From the NCBI RefSeq assembly GCF_007990225.1, contig NZ_BJWF01000011.1:1-64000 (forward strand): a stretch of 64,000 nt of DNA, written 5' to 3'. Position numbers and translations under genes: made by a program. This stretch comes from Enterococcus villorum. GTDB lineage: Bacteria; Bacillota; Bacilli; Lactobacillales; Enterococcaceae. Shown here piece after piece: positions 38,261-48,094 of the stretch (position 1 is the first letter of the stretch; the number at the start of each line of letters is the position of its first letter). The notes beneath the pieces were generated by a model. The model ran no database searches, was not told the DNA's origin, and saw only the letters and a program-made list of their open reading frames with translations.

Positions 38261-38872
38261 ATGCTTGATTGGAAAACAGTAGAGGATGCATTAAAAAAAT
38301 ATTATCAAACAAATGATGAAGCGATTTTAGAATTAATGATCAAAAAATTAGACCCTTATATCAAAACTTGCGCACATAATTTTGTATTTAAAGCACGATC
38401 GAATGGTGTATTCATTCCCTTTGAAGATTTTTATAGCAATCTTATGCTTGCCATTTGGCAGGGAATAGAAGACTTTAGAAATATTCGTACCTCTACTTTT
38501 AAAAATGTGGCTTTAAGAAGGATTTTCATTGCTGAGAAAAAAACTTGGAATCAATACAAGAAAACAGGAAATAAAAAATTTGATAAAAACGGAGTAACTT
38601 ATGGAGTGACAAGATGGGAAGAACTTGAAACATTGAATAACAATACACAGTACACCATCTATGACAACGCAGAGGTTTTTATTGAAGAAAAATTATTAAT
38701 AGAAAATTTTAAAAAATTAGACCCTTTTAAAGGAACTTTTATTGAACTTCTTTCTTTAGGTTACTCACCTAAAGAAATTTGTCTCCTTCTAGGAATTAGT
38801 CAGACTTATGATGCTAAGACAAGGAAAAAATGTCAGCGAATTAAAGAATCTTTTTTGAAATATATCTCTTAG
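38261..38872 (+). CDS. Sigma-70-like RNA polymerase sigma factor
   Basis: 203 residues. A sigma region 2-like part at about 25-105 contains FEDFYSNLMLAIWQGIEDF and FKNVALRRIFIAEKKTWNQY. A region 4-like HTH near the end reads LGYSPKEICLLLGISQTYDA then KTRKKCQRIKESF. Region 1 and 3 are lacking, as in ComX/SigX and phage-like minor sigma factors. The next gene, about 180 bases on, is a lysin, so the factor may drive that gene. The target promoter was not identified. Confidence 0.75.
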   Translation: MLDWKTVEDALKKYYQTNDEAILELMIKKLDPYIKTCAHNFVFKARSNGVFIPFEDFYSNLMLAIWQGIEDFRNIRTSTFKNVALRRIFIAEKKTWNQYKKTGNKKFDKNGVTYGVTRWEELETLNNNTQYTIYDNAEVFIEEKLLIENFKKLDPFKGTFIELLSLGYSPKEICLLLGISQTYDAKTRKKCQRIKESFLKYIS

Positions 38873-39053
38873 TCTTTCATTTCTTTTTTGTCACAAAAAT
38901 TAGAAATGATAGACATATAAGACGTGTATGGAAATCACTAATTAGAAAAAGAAAGGGGGAAAGAGCCGATAAAAACAATCGAAAGTATTTTATAAAGAAA
39001 AAACAAGTGATTTATTGCACAATATAAATTTTGAAAAAGAGGAGAATTTAATC

Positions 39054-40616
39054 ATGACAACAACTGCAGAACAAATGCTAAATGAAGCAAGAAAATACGT
39101 AGGTGTGGTACAAGGATCGGATGAACATCATTCCATTGTTAATACGTATAACAGTATTAAGCCATTGCCACAAGGTTATCAGGTTACCTATTACGATGAT
39201 TGGTGTGATACATTTGTAAGTTTTCTAGCGATAAAAACTGGTGCGACAGATTTAATCGGAAGAGAATGTGGAGTAGAGCGACATATTCAAATTTTTAAAA
39301 AGCTAGGGATTTGGATTGAAGATGGAACCATCATTCCAAAACCTGGCGATATTATTACATTTGCTTGGAGTAAAAATTTTCAACCAAATAACGCTTGGGG
39401 CGATCATATCGGTATTGTAGAAAGTGTTATAGGAAATATAATTACCACAATTGAAGGGAACTCAGGAAGTTCAGTTCGTCGAAATACTTACAGTGTCGGG
39501 AATGGCTATATCCGTGGTTTTGCACGCCCTAGCTACTCTGGTTCTGGAAGCTCAGTATATAATTCTGGATCATTAGTAAATGCAGGTTATACTCTTACCC
39601 AAAACAATATCCGTCTGGTGATAGAACATGCATTAAAATACAATATAAAACCAAGCTTTTTAATTGCCCAAATGTTTATTGAAAGTCATTGGGGGGATCC
39701 AAATACATCAACGGTAGGAAGCGTGGATAATAATTGGAGTGGAGTATCAGAACCATTTACCGCACCAAGTGATCTTGGGATTAACATGCGTAGAGGGACA
39801 GCTCGTCCAGTTGGAGAAGGAGGATACTATGTCCACTTTGAAACAATGAATGACTACTTCAAAGCTTATACATTTATATTATCTAAACGAAATGGATTAT
39901 ATAATGTTGAAGGAAAAACAATGATTGAAGAATTTTGTAAAGGATTGTTTCGTGTGGGCGGGGCATCGAGTGATTATGCTGCTACGGGTTACGATAATTA
40001 CCGTAATTTGTTAATTCCAACTTACAACGCCCTCGAAAAACAAAATCCAGGTAAATTAGAGGCGATTGATAGTAGTACGACTGGAATAGTAGACCCAGAA
40101 ATTAATAATCCAGGGACAAATGAAAGTTTTACTAGAATCAACGAGATCGGTACTTTTTATCCTAATACAACATTGAACGTGCGTGATTATCCAAGTACAA
40201 AAGGAAATATTTTAGCCCAGTATACAAGCGGAGATAGCTTTGTGTATGATTCCTATGTGATCAACGATGGTTATGTTTGGTTGAGTTATATTGCTTATTC
40301 CGGATTACGACGTTATGTAGCGTGGCGAGTAGAGGGGGGAGAAACTTTTGGAACGATACCAGGAGGAGCTACCGGTGATTTTGAACGTATTCCTGAAAGT
40401 GGACAGTTCTTTCCAGCTATGACTATCAATGTGCGTGATTATCCAAGTACAAAAGGGAATATTTTAGCCCAGTATACGAGCGGAGATAGCCTTGTGTATG
40501 ATTCCTATGTGGTCAATGATGGTTATGTTTGGTTAAGTTATGTTGCTTATTCTGGATTGCGTCGTTACGTGGCATGGCGAGTACAAAATGGTGAGACATT
40601 TGGAACCATTGAATAG
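39054..40616 (+). CDS. Modular cell-wall lysin: CHAP, glucosaminidase, two SH3 domains
   Basis: 520 residues from ATG 39054 after GAGGAG; an in-frame upstream start lacks a ribosome site. CHAP amidase/endopeptidase at about 1-170: Cys51 in DDWCDTF, His118 in GDHIGIVE, Asn136 in IEGNSG. Glucosaminidase domain at about 185-345 with FLIAQMFIESHWG. Then two bacterial SH3 domains (about 365-440 and 450-520) that are nearly identical (NVRDYPSTKGNILAQYTSGD in both). There is no signal peptide, so release needs a holin or lysis, as for phage endolysins. It may be a phage relic or an enterolysin-type bacteriocin. Confidence 0.85.
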   Translation: MTTTAEQMLNEARKYVGVVQGSDEHHSIVNTYNSIKPLPQGYQVTYYDDWCDTFVSFLAIKTGATDLIGRECGVERHIQIFKKLGIWIEDGTIIPKPGDIITFAWSKNFQPNNAWGDHIGIVESVIGNIITTIEGNSGSSVRRNTYSVGNGYIRGFARPSYSGSGSSVYNSGSLVNAGYTLTQNNIRLVIEHALKYNIKPSFLIAQMFIESHWGDPNTSTVGSVDNNWSGVSEPFTAPSDLGINMRRGTARPVGEGGYYVHFETMNDYFKAYTFILSKRNGLYNVEGKTMIEEFCKGLFRVGGASSDYAATGYDNYRNLLIPTYNALEKQNPGKLEAIDSSTTGIVDPEINNPGTNESFTRINEIGTFYPNTTLNVRDYPSTKGNILAQYTSGDSFVYDSYVINDGYVWLSYIAYSGLRRYVAWRVEGGETFGTIPGGATGDFERIPESGQFFPAMTINVRDYPSTKGNILAQYTSGDSLVYDSYVVNDGYVWLSYVAYSGLRRYVAWRVQNGETFGTIE

Positions 40617-40650
40617 CGAATAGTTAAACGAAACCATGTTTAAATAAATA

Positions 40651-40687
40651 GAAGGCTACGGAACTAAAAATTCCTAGCCTTTTTTAT
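40651..40687 (+). terminator. Terminator after the lysin gene
   Basis: AAGGCTA-GGAA...TTCC-AGCCTTTTTT hairpin about 35 bases past the lysin stop. Confidence 0.8.
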
Positions 40688-40779
40688 TACTGGACAGATG
40701 AATACTAATAGAAGTTAACTTACTCAGGCAGAAAATTTTGACATCATTCAGTGATTCAAATCATAACTTTTTCAGGAGT

Positions 40780-40826
40780 AAAAAACCTAAGATTTCTCAA
40801 AAAAGTTTAGAGAAATCTTGGGTTAT
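40780..40826 (-). terminator. Terminator of the YbjQ-like gene
   Basis: On the minus strand AACCCAAGATTTCTC pairs with GAGAAATCTTAGGTT, then TTTTACTCC. It lies about 90 bases after the minus-strand gene. Confidence 0.7.
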
Positions 40827-40911
40827 GATAGGAAGAGGTCAAAAAAGTTGAAGCGCTAAACGGATAAACTTTGCTTCGTTATCCTATTTACTTTATTTTA
40901 TCAGAAATATA

Positions 40912-41253
40912 TTAACCAATGGTGGTTTGGACAAATTGAATGACTGTACCATAGGCAAAGAGTTCTAATAATTGTTTATTGTCGCGAGTACGTTGCTGGT
41001 ATTCAAAGTGACAATTAATTACGGCATTTGCACCATATTCTAGCGCTTTCTTTTTTAATTTACGTTTTGTTGTTAAAAATAGATCTTCTGTCTTAAAGTT
41101 TGGATCACATAAGTCAGCTTCAAAACATTCAACGACAAAGGCAATATCACGCACGATGTATTTTTGGTTGATATTTCCTGTAGATAAAGTGACCTCATCA
41201 ATTCTTGAATCATTCTCCTCGTGGAATGCGGTAGATTTAAACTGATTCATCAT
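40912..41253 (-). CDS. YbjQ/UPF0145-like protein
   Basis: 113 residues. The order of features is that of the YbjQ (putative heavy-metal-binding) family: STGNINQKYIVRDIAFVVEC early, a variable helix region, then KKKALEYGANAVINCHFEY, in which the GANAV(I) motif is diagnostic. The biochemical role of the family is unknown. The gene stands alone, facing the lysin gene. Confidence 0.7.
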   Translation of the reverse strand: MMNQFKSTAFHEENDSRIDEVTLSTGNINQKYIVRDIAFVVECFEADLCDPNFKTEDLFLTTKRKLKKKALEYGANAVINCHFEYQQRTRDNKQLLELFAYGTVIQFVQTTIG

Positions 41254-41598
41254 TCCTCTCCTTTCAAAAGTAATCTTGTAGGTAGCGTTACCATTTAAGT
41301 TTACCTTTTTTTTATAAAAGAGAAAAGATGAAGTAAAAAAAGTGTTCGATTATTTCAAAATTTGAAAAAAAAAGGTGAGGATAATTAATCAATAAAATTT
41401 CTTTGTTATAGATAATTAAAGTAAAATGAGTTAAACAGTTCTTATTTTTAGAGGAAATAATAGTTCTTGTTTTTTTATGTTGTTTAGCTCTCATGATAAC
41501 ACTATTGGATAATTGGTTGGAAAACTTTAGACAAAGAAAAAGCGGATGATTGGTCACACTAAATGAAAAAAAAGAGTTAGAAAGGAAGAGAAAATGAA
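41254..41598. other. Intergenic region
   Basis: About 345 AT-rich bases between the divergent YbjQ-like gene and the 41599 gene. Only a ribosome site (AAGGAAGAG near 41580) was seen. A 117-codon minus-strand frame here has low-complexity composition and is not believed. Confidence 0.45.
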
Positions 41599-42747
41599 GT
41601 GGGATTGTTAAATAAGCAGACAGACAAAAAGATAAAAAAGTATCAAGAAAAAGTAGAGAAATCAAGGGAAAAGTATAAGAAAAGTCCAGAATACCCGTTG
41701 CATATGAGTAGTGTTTTTTTACAACATTTGAATTTGATGTCTAATAATATGGGCGAAACAGAAGGTTTTGGTCCTCATTTTATTATTGAATGGATGGATT
41801 TATACAAAAAAATGACTCAAAAACATCCAGAAGAATTTGCTCATTTAAATATACAGAAGACTCAAAACTCATTACAAAAAAGTATCGAATGTTCCTGTGA
41901 CTCTCGATTAATAGATGTTTATATCAAGAATCTGAAAAACGATCAAGCAGATAGCTTTCTGGTCATACCGATTACGCTTAAGATCACACAGGACAAAGGG
42001 GATCAATTTCATGGAGTAAGTGCGATTATTACAAAAGAGCAAGAGAAAATTCTTGTCAGCATTTGTGATAAGGCGGGATATCTTCTAGAGGATATAAACG
42101 AAATATACATAAATAAGGAACAGAAACAAATAAAAACTATTTATCAGTATAAATTTGATGCTACAAAGGAAAATATTAAGCGAATTACAAAAGCTTTACG
42201 TATAGGAAGAGGACATATTAAGGGGTATGATATTTTCAATCTTTTTTCAACCTATAAAAAAGACCGCTATCCTATAGTAAAGCTTGGTAAACATGCAACT
42301 GAAAAAGAATTTATCAATACTGTCGGTACTTCGCAATATTTGCAAGGAAACTGTCATATTAATAATCTGGATGCTGCTTTAAGATATCTGCTAGCTCCAA
42401 AAGAGAAGACATCAATAGATCCTTTCTTTACCGCAAAAATGGATTCAGGTTGGCGAGATAAATTTAAAGAATTATTTTTAAAAGAAATTGAAACTTCGAA
42501 TTTTGAAAAGAACCTAAATAAAAATGATATGCTGAATTATCTAACGAAATCTTATGAAAAATATAGTGAAGAAAAAAAACAATTGGAAATTATCATTGAT
42601 AGAAGTAAAAAAATTAATACAAAAATGAAAATTAGAAAATCTGAGAGTAGACAGATTAATCAGGGAATCTCTGAGATTTACAAAGGAAAGAAACCAAGCC
42701 ATATGCCTAAAGTAAACCAAATTTTTGGGAACCAATCCAGATGCTAG
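41599..42747 (+). CDS. Unrecognised 382-aa protein, possible clan-CE-like peptidase/acetyltransferase
   Basis: GTG start after AAGGAAGAG. The N-terminus is Lys/Glu-rich and probably coiled coil (KKIKKYQEKVEKSREKYKK). The middle has a beta-hairpin-like His (H138 in QFHGVSAIIT), then D157 in SICDKAGY, then C252 in YLQGNCHINNLDAALRYLL. The H...D...(Q)...C order and the context around the Cys recall YopJ/Ulp1-type (clan CE) effectors. This is a pattern-level suggestion only. The tail (about 285-382) is charged and helical. No signal peptide. The gene is surrounded by accessory genes and is A/T-rich. Confidence 0.55.
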   Translation: MGLLNKQTDKKIKKYQEKVEKSREKYKKSPEYPLHMSSVFLQHLNLMSNNMGETEGFGPHFIIEWMDLYKKMTQKHPEEFAHLNIQKTQNSLQKSIECSCDSRLIDVYIKNLKNDQADSFLVIPITLKITQDKGDQFHGVSAIITKEQEKILVSICDKAGYLLEDINEIYINKEQKQIKTIYQYKFDATKENIKRITKALRIGRGHIKGYDIFNLFSTYKKDRYPIVKLGKHATEKEFINTVGTSQYLQGNCHINNLDAALRYLLAPKEKTSIDPFFTAKMDSGWRDKFKELFLKEIETSNFEKNLNKNDMLNYLTKSYEKYSEEKKQLEIIIDRSKKINTKMKIRKSESRQINQGISEIYKGKKPSHMPKVNQIFGNQSRC

Positions 42748-43037
42748 AACTTGAGTGTATAAAAGCCGGCTTTTTTTGCTGTTGTAATGAAGTATTGCTA
42801 GAAAAATTTTTACGAAGGAGCTTGTCTGGTTGTTTTAAGATATAAGTATGGATAATCACAAAAATTAAATGATTAACCTGTCCGATTTAACTCAAAAAAA
42901 TAGTTTTTTTTTCAGCAGAACACTTAGAAAAAAAGCATGATACACTCTTAAAGTTATTTTACTCATGCTGTAAAAAGACTTGATTCCTTTTTATAGATAT
43001 GATAATCTATGACCAGAATTTAATCGAGAACAAGCAG

Positions 43038-43092
43038 TCAAAGTGCGAAGTTCACCATTTATTGCAAAGGGTGAAGTGGGCACTTTTTTTGT
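43038..43092 (+). terminator. Terminator or attenuator upstream of mnmE
   Basis: AAAGTGC (outer) and TTCACC (inner) pair with GGTGAA and GCACTTT, followed by TTTT; the end is only about 27 bases before the mnmE start codon. Being so close, it either ends upstream transcription or attenuates mnmE. The rest of 42748-43037 is AT-rich with a short GCCGGC hairpin near 42765. Confidence 0.7.
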
Positions 43093-43118
43093 GCGTAAAA
43101 TCAAAAAGGAGTGAAAAG

Positions 43119-44516
43119 ATGGCTGAGATTACTTTAGAATTTGATACGATTGCTGCAATCTCTACACCGCCAGGAGAAGGCGCAATTAGTATTGTCCGAC
43201 TTAGTGGTGATCAAGCAGTAGCGATAGCCGATAAAGTATATCGTTGTGGCAAGAAAAGCTTACTTGAAGTACCTAGTCATACCATTCATTATGGTCATAT
43301 TATTGATCCAAAAACACAACAATTAGTGGATGAAGTCATGATTTCAATTATGCTAGCACCAAAAACGTTTACTCGTGAAGATGTGGTAGAAATCAATTGT
43401 CATGGTGGGATTGTCGTTGTCAATCAAATATTGCAACTATTATTGCGTGAAGGTGCAAGACTTGCTGAACCTGGTGAATTTACGAAACGTGCTTTCTTAA
43501 ACGGCCGGGTGGATCTCTCTCAAGCAGAAGCTGTGATGGATTTGATTCGGGCAAAGACAGACAAAGCAATGGGATTAGCTTTAAATCAATTAGATGGCAA
43601 TCTATCTTCTTTGATTCGTTCATTAAGACAAGAAATCTTAGAAACGTTAGCGCAAGTTGAAGTAAACATTGATTATCCTGAATATGATGATGTTGAAGAA
43701 TTAACGACAAGGTTATTACTTGAAAAAGCAACAATGATCCAACAGCAAATTCAACAATTACTTGCGACTTCGAAACAAGGAAAAGTGCTTCGTGAGGGCT
43801 TAAGTACCGCAATTATTGGGCGACCTAATGTAGGAAAGTCTAGCTTATTGAATCATTTACTACAAGAAGAAAAAGCAATCGTGACCGATATTGCTGGAAC
43901 GACTCGTGACGTGATTGAAGAATACGTCAACGTGCGCGGTGTACCATTAAAATTAATTGATACAGCAGGGATTCGTGAAACAGAAGATGTTGTTGAACGT
44001 ATCGGTGTCGAAAGAAGTAGAAAAGCATTATCGGAAGCTGATTTGGTTTTATTGGTCTTGAATCAAAGTGAGTTATTGACAAAAGAGGATGAACAATTAT
44101 TAGAAGCGACAAAAGGATTGAAACGGATCATTCTTTTAAATAAAACAGATTTGCCTCAAAAATTAGAAAAAGAAAAACTAGCTCAGTGGGTAGCTAATGA
44201 CCCTGTATTTGTTGTTTCGGTAGCCAAAAATGATGGGTTAGATCAATTAGAACTAGCAATTTCTGACTTATTTTTTGGTGGTCAAACAGGCGAAAGAGAT
44301 GCCACTTATGTATCTAATACCCGACACATTGCCTTACTTGAAAAAGCCGCTATTTCCTTAGAAGAAGTCATTTCAGGAATTGAATTGGGAATGCCAGTTG
44401 ATTTAGTGCAAATTGATATGACACGTTGCTGGGATTATTTAGGTGAAGTCGTAGGAGACAGTGTGCAAGATGAATTGATCACTCAGTTATTCAGTCAATT
44501 TTGTTTAGGAAAATAA
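43119..44516 (+). CDS. mnmE: tRNA modification GTPase MnmE
   Basis: 465 residues from ATG 43119 after AAAGGAGTG; an in-frame upstream extension is not supported. N-terminal folate-binding domain with [21 protein letters not shown] domain with [27 protein letters not shown] and NKTD. The catalytic C-terminal CLGK is present. With MnmG it installs the aminomethyl group on U34 of tRNAs. Confidence 0.98.
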   Translation: MAEITLEFDTIAAISTPPGEGAISIVRLSGDQAVAIADKVYRCGKKSLLEVPSHTIHYGHIIDPKTQQLVDEVMISIMLAPKTFTREDVVEINCHGGIVVVNQILQLLLREGARLAEPGEFTKRAFLNGRVDLSQAEAVMDLIRAKTDKAMGLALNQLDGNLSSLIRSLRQEILETLAQVEVNIDYPEYDDVEELTTRLLLEKATMIQQQIQQLLATSKQGKVLREGLSTAIIGRPNVGKSSLLNHLLQEEKAIVTDIAGTTRDVIEEYVNVRGVPLKLIDTAGIRETEDVVERIGVERSRKALSEADLVLLVLNQSELLTKEDEQLLEATKGLKRIILLNKTDLPQKLEKEKLAQWVANDPVFVVSVAKNDGLDQLELAISDLFFGGQTGERDATYVSNTRHIALLEKAAISLEEVISGIELGMPVDLVQIDMTRCWDYLGEVVGDSVQDELITQLFSQFCLGK

Positions 44517-44531
44517 AAGGAGGAAACTTTC

Positions 44532-46427
44532 TTGAATCATTATCAAGCAGATGCCTATGACGTGGTCGTTGTTGGTGCAGGACATGCAGGTTCAGAAGCC
44601 GCATTAGCAGCAGCTAGAATGGGCGCAAAAACACTATTATTAACCATTAACTTAGATATGGTTGCTTTTATGCCTTGTAATCCTTCCGTAGGTGGTCCAG
44701 CAAAAGGTGTCGTCGTGCGAGAAATTGATGCGTTAGGCGGAGAAATGGGCAAAAACATTGATAAAACTTACATTCAAATGAGAATGTTAAATACTGGTAA
44801 AGGACCGGCTGTACGGGCTTTAAGAGCACAAGCGGACAAACATGCATATTCAGCAGAAATGAAACATACAATTGAAAAAGAACCTAATTTGACACTTCGT
44901 CAAGGAATCGTTGAAGAGTTAATCGTCGAAGAGGGAATTTGTCGAGGTGTTGTGACATCAACAGGTGCTAGCTATCGTGCAAAAGCAGTCGTTATTACTG
45001 CTGGAACAGCTTTGCGTGGGGAAATCATTATTGGTGAATTGAAATATTCTTCTGGACCGAATAATTCGCAACCATCTGTTGGGTTAGCAAATAATTTAAA
45101 AGAGTTAGGTTTTGCGATTGATCGATTTAAAACTGGGACTCCGCCAAGAGTTAAATCGAGTACAATTGATTACTCAGTAACAGAAGAACAACCTGGTGAC
45201 AAAGAACCAAACCATTTTAGTTTCAGTACACCAGACAGTGCTTACAACTTAGAACAAGAATCTTGTTGGTTGACTTACACAGGTGAGACAACGCATCAAA
45301 TCATTCGTGATAATTTACATCGTGCACCAATGTTTACAGGAATCGTTGAAGGTGTAGGGGCTCGTTATTGTCCATCGATTGAAGATAAAATTGTTCGTTT
45401 TGCTGATAAACCACGCCATCAATTGTTCTTAGAACCAGAAGGATTGCATACCGAAGAAGTTTATGTGCAAGGTTTATCCACCTCTTTGCCTGAAGATGTT
45501 CAAGTAGATATGCTTCACTCAATTGCAGGACTAGAAAAAGTTGAAATGATGCGTACTGGTTATGCGATTGAGTATGATGTTGTGGAACCACATCAGCTAC
45601 GCCCGACACTAGAAACTAAAGTTATTGAAAATCTTTATACAGCCGGACAAACGAATGGCACAAGTGGTTATGAAGAAGCAGCAGGTCAAGGATTGATTGC
45701 AGGAATTAATGCAGCCTTGAAAGTACAAGGAAAAGAACCTTTAATCGTGAAACGCAGTGATGGTTATATCGGGGTCATGATCGATGATTTAGTTACAAAG
45801 GGGACAAATGAACCTTACCGTTTATTAACCTCTCGTGCCGAGTATCGCCTATTGTTACGTCATGATAATGCCGATTTACGTTTGACTGAAATGGGTCATC
45901 AAGTAGGTTTGGTTAGAGAAGACCAATACAATGCTTATTTGGAAAAGAAAGTAGCTGTTGAAGCAGAGATTAAACGTTTGATGAATGTGCGCATTAAACC
46001 GACAGAAGAAGTACAAGCATTCTTAACACAAATTAATGCTGCACCATTAAAAGATGGGGTATTAGCGAGCGACTTTTTAAAACGCCCAGAAATCAGTTAC
46101 AGTGATTTATTAAAATTTATTCCAGAAAATGAAGAACTAACGGCTAAAGAAATTGAGCAAGTGGAAATTCAAATCAAATACGAAGGGTACATTAAAAAAG
46201 CCCTTGAAAAAGTAGAAAAACTGAAACGAATGGAAGCCAAGAAAATACCAGAAAATATCGATTACGCAGCAATCAACGGTTTAGCTACCGAAGCCAAACA
46301 AAAGTTACAAAAAATTCAACCAGAAACAATTGCCCAAGCCAGCCGTATTAGTGGCGTAAATCCTGCTGATTTGAGTATTTTGATGGTCTACATCGAACAA
46401 GGCAAGATTGCGAAAGTCGAAGTGTAA
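44532..46427 (+). CDS. mnmG: tRNA uridine modification enzyme MnmG
   Basis: 631 residues; FAD site [20 protein letters not shown] at the start, family motif [10 protein letters not shown] near residue 50, [16 protein letters not shown] near 370. TTG start after AAAAGGAGG. The last 14 codons are duplicated at 53589-53631: an island has inserted into the 3' end and supplied a replacement end, so the protein remains intact. Confidence 0.98.
   Translation: MNHYQADAYDVVVVGAGHAGSEAALAAARMGAKTLLLTINLDMVAFMPCNPSVGGPAKGVVVREIDALGGEMGKNIDKTYIQMRMLNTGKGPAVRALRAQADKHAYSAEMKHTIEKEPNLTLRQGIVEELIVEEGICRGVVTSTGASYRAKAVVITAGTALRGEIIIGELKYSSGPNNSQPSVGLANNLKELGFAIDRFKTGTPPRVKSSTIDYSVTEEQPGDKEPNHFSFSTPDSAYNLEQESCWLTYTGETTHQIIRDNLHRAPMFTGIVEGVGARYCPSIEDKIVRFADKPRHQLFLEPEGLHTEEVYVQGLSTSLPEDVQVDMLHSIAGLEKVEMMRTGYAIEYDVVEPHQLRPTLETKVIENLYTAGQTNGTSGYEEAAGQGLIAGINAALKVQGKEPLIVKRSDGYIGVMIDDLVTKGTNEPYRLLTSRAEYRLLLRHDNADLRLTEMGHQVGLVREDQYNAYLEKKVAVEAEIKRLMNVRIKPTEEVQAFLTQINAAPLKDGVLASDFLKRPEISYSDLLKFIPENEELTAKEIEQVEIQIKYEGYIKKALEKVEKLKRMEAKKIPENIDYAAINGLATEAKQKLQKIQPETIAQASRISGVNPADLSILMVYIEQGKIAKVEV
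46385..46427. repeat. Left attachment-site repeat (attL) at the mnmG 3' end
   Basis: 43 bases (GGTCTACATCGAACAAGG... to the mnmG stop) that recur at 53589-53631 with two mismatches, marking the left end of the 7.2-kb island. Confidence 0.9.
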
Positions 46428-46479
46428 AGTATTGATACGAACGGATTCTTGAGAATAAATGAGTCCTTATCGTATCGAC

Positions 46480-46500
46480 TGACTCCGTTTTTGACTCCGT
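46480..46500. repeat. Paired arm-type integrase repeats, left
   Basis: TGACTCCGT-TTT-TGACTCCGT: two copies at 12-base spacing. The identical arrangement, in the same orientation, occurs near the other end at 53467-53487. Likely arm-binding sites for the integrase. Confidence 0.75.
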
Positions 46501-46503
46501 ATA

Positions 46504-47667
46504 TCACGCATTCATGTAGGAGTCGAACAATTCAACTGTTTCTTCTTGTCGATTTTTCGATACTCGGATATAGATGTCCATGGTTGTCTTAGATGAAGAA
46601 TGTCCTAATCTATCTTGCACGTCTTTTACTTGAGACCCTGCTTCAAAAAGCAATGTGGCATGGGTCTTTCTAAAGCCATGGACTTTGATTATTTTCATAT
46701 CAGGGAACTTCCTAGCTACTTTACTCATTACATGATTAGGGTAGCCCTTATACAGGAAGTCCCTTTTTTTATTTGTTTTAATAGTGCTGATAACAGGTAC
46801 ATCATCCATATTATCGATTCTGATACCTCTAGAAAGATTCTTTTTTATGACGGTACGTTTCCACTTCTTAAGTATGGTCAAAGTCCCGTCGTCTATTGTG
46901 ATTGTTCTCTTGGATGACTCTGTCTTTGTAGAATTGATACATAGAGAGCCATCAGATAGCTCTACTAGCGTTTTATTGAACTGCACAGTCTTTTTATCAA
47001 AGTCGATGTCTTTCCACGTCAGCCCCAGTATTTCCCCTTTTCTAGCACCTGTGTAAGCAGCTAGTCTAAAAAATGCTAGAGCACGATCATCTTCTAGCTC
47101 TTGCAAGCAATCAAAGAATTGTCGAAGCTCTTCTTTCGTGTAAAACTCCGTTTCGATCTCAGCAGAGTTATGATTAGACTTGGGTGTAATGGTACGTTCC
47201 ATGGGATTGGTCTTGATCACGCCAATCAATATACCGTAGTTGAATACTTGTGAAGTGTAACTCTTTATTTTCTGGTAAGAATGATACTTCATTGACCACT
47301 CAGTTAGTATTTTTTGACATGTAGCAGGAGTGATAGCCTCTAACTTCATTTTTCCAAAAGAGGGAAGGATTTGGTTCGTGAAGTGATTCTTGATCCGTTG
47401 TTCTGTTGTGTTTCGAATATTTTTAACGTGTTGGCTCATCCATAGATCATATAACTCACTGAATGTCTTGATAGAGTGTTGACTTATTCCATTAGATTCG
47501 ATTTCTATCTGGAATCGAGCTAAATCTAAAGAGGCTTCTTTTTTTGTTTTGAATCCTCTACGTGTCGTCCGTTTTTCTTTACCTGTCACTGGGTCTTTAC
47601 CCATATACACTTTGTAAAGCCAAGCTGTGGTACCATCACTTTTTTTGTACTGTTGTATAGTTGCCAT
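46504..47667 (-). CDS. int: Tyrosine recombinase (island integrase)
   Basis: 387 residues from ATG 47667 after GGAGGAAT. N-terminal arm-binding domain (ATIQQYKKSDGTTAWLYKVY and GKEKRTTRRGFKTKKEA), SAM-like core-binding domain (LYDLWMSQHVKNI), and the catalytic domain with R in TGARKGEILGL, HxxR in HGFRKTHATLL, H in RLGHSS and nucleophile Tyr in MDIYIRVS. All catalytic residues are present. It reads toward attL, as in many phage satellites and small islands. A short upstream in-frame extension (ending LSAGFCGFVKEELL) overlaps an inverted repeat and is not preferred. Confidence 0.96.
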   Translation of the reverse strand: MATIQQYKKSDGTTAWLYKVYMGKDPVTGKEKRTTRRGFKTKKEASLDLARFQIEIESNGISQHSIKTFSELYDLWMSQHVKNIRNTTEQRIKNHFTNQILPSFGKMKLEAITPATCQKILTEWSMKYHSYQKIKSYTSQVFNYGILIGVIKTNPMERTITPKSNHNSAEIETEFYTKEELRQFFDCLQELEDDRALAFFRLAAYTGARKGEILGLTWKDIDFDKKTVQFNKTLVELSDGSLCINSTKTESSKRTITIDDGTLTILKKWKRTVIKKNLSRGIRIDNMDDVPVISTIKTNKKRDFLYKGYPNHVMSKVARKFPDMKIIKVHGFRKTHATLLFEAGSQVKDVQDRLGHSSSKTTMDIYIRVSKNRQEETVELFDSYMNA

Positions 47668-47695
47668 TAATAATTCCTCCTTGACGAAGCCACAA

Positions 47696-47708
47696 AAGCC
47701 CGCTGAGA
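47696..47708. repeat. Inverted repeat half, left
   Basis: AAGCCCGCTGAGA; its exact reverse complement TCTCAGCGGGCTT is at 53450-53462, just inside the right arm sites. Confidence 0.6.
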
Positions 47709-47898
47709 GCTTGTTAGCTATAAAGGATTCACCTCCTTTCATTTCTTAGTAAAAATGATTTTTTTCAAGAGGAGTATATCTTTTAAAGTAAAAAAAGTAA
47801 ATCTTGTTTTTGATTAATTCAGTAATTAATGTTGATTGTTGTTATTTTTTAATGTAAAATAAAAACGAAAAAGTGATTTTTCTGTTTTCCTAACATAT

Positions 47899-47961
47899 TT
47901 TATTGACAAAAAATAATATTTTTAAAATGTTGATATAAAGCTATTGTTTTTTGTCAATAAA
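47899..47961. repeat. 15-bp inverted repeat with facing TTGACA boxes
   Basis: TTTATTGACAAAAAA (47899-47913) and its exact complement (47947-47961) are 33 bases apart in the gap between int and the excisionase-like gene. Each arm contains a -35-like TTGACA. A control region is likely; the rest of 47743-48094 is AT-rich. Confidence 0.6.
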
Positions 47962-48016
47962 GAAAAAATGCCAAAAAATATTGAATAAGTTTTATCTAAT
48001 TAAACTTGAGATATCG

Positions 48017-48057
48017 AAAAACACCTTGTAGAATTCTTGTGCAAAGGTGTTTTTTTA
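48017..48057 (+). terminator. Terminator/attenuator before the island's plus-strand genes
   Basis: AAAACACCTT pairs with AAAGGTGTTTT and T-run follows. No plus-strand gene precedes it, so it probably lies in the leader of the next genes. Confidence 0.7.
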
Positions 48058-48094
48058 TTGTCTAGATATCAAAAAATGAAGGAGTCGAGTGACG

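Noticed and set aside
41312-41665. 117-codon minus-strand frame
   Set aside because: Phe/Leu/Ser-rich low complexity, antisense to the start of the 41599 gene, no ribosome site.
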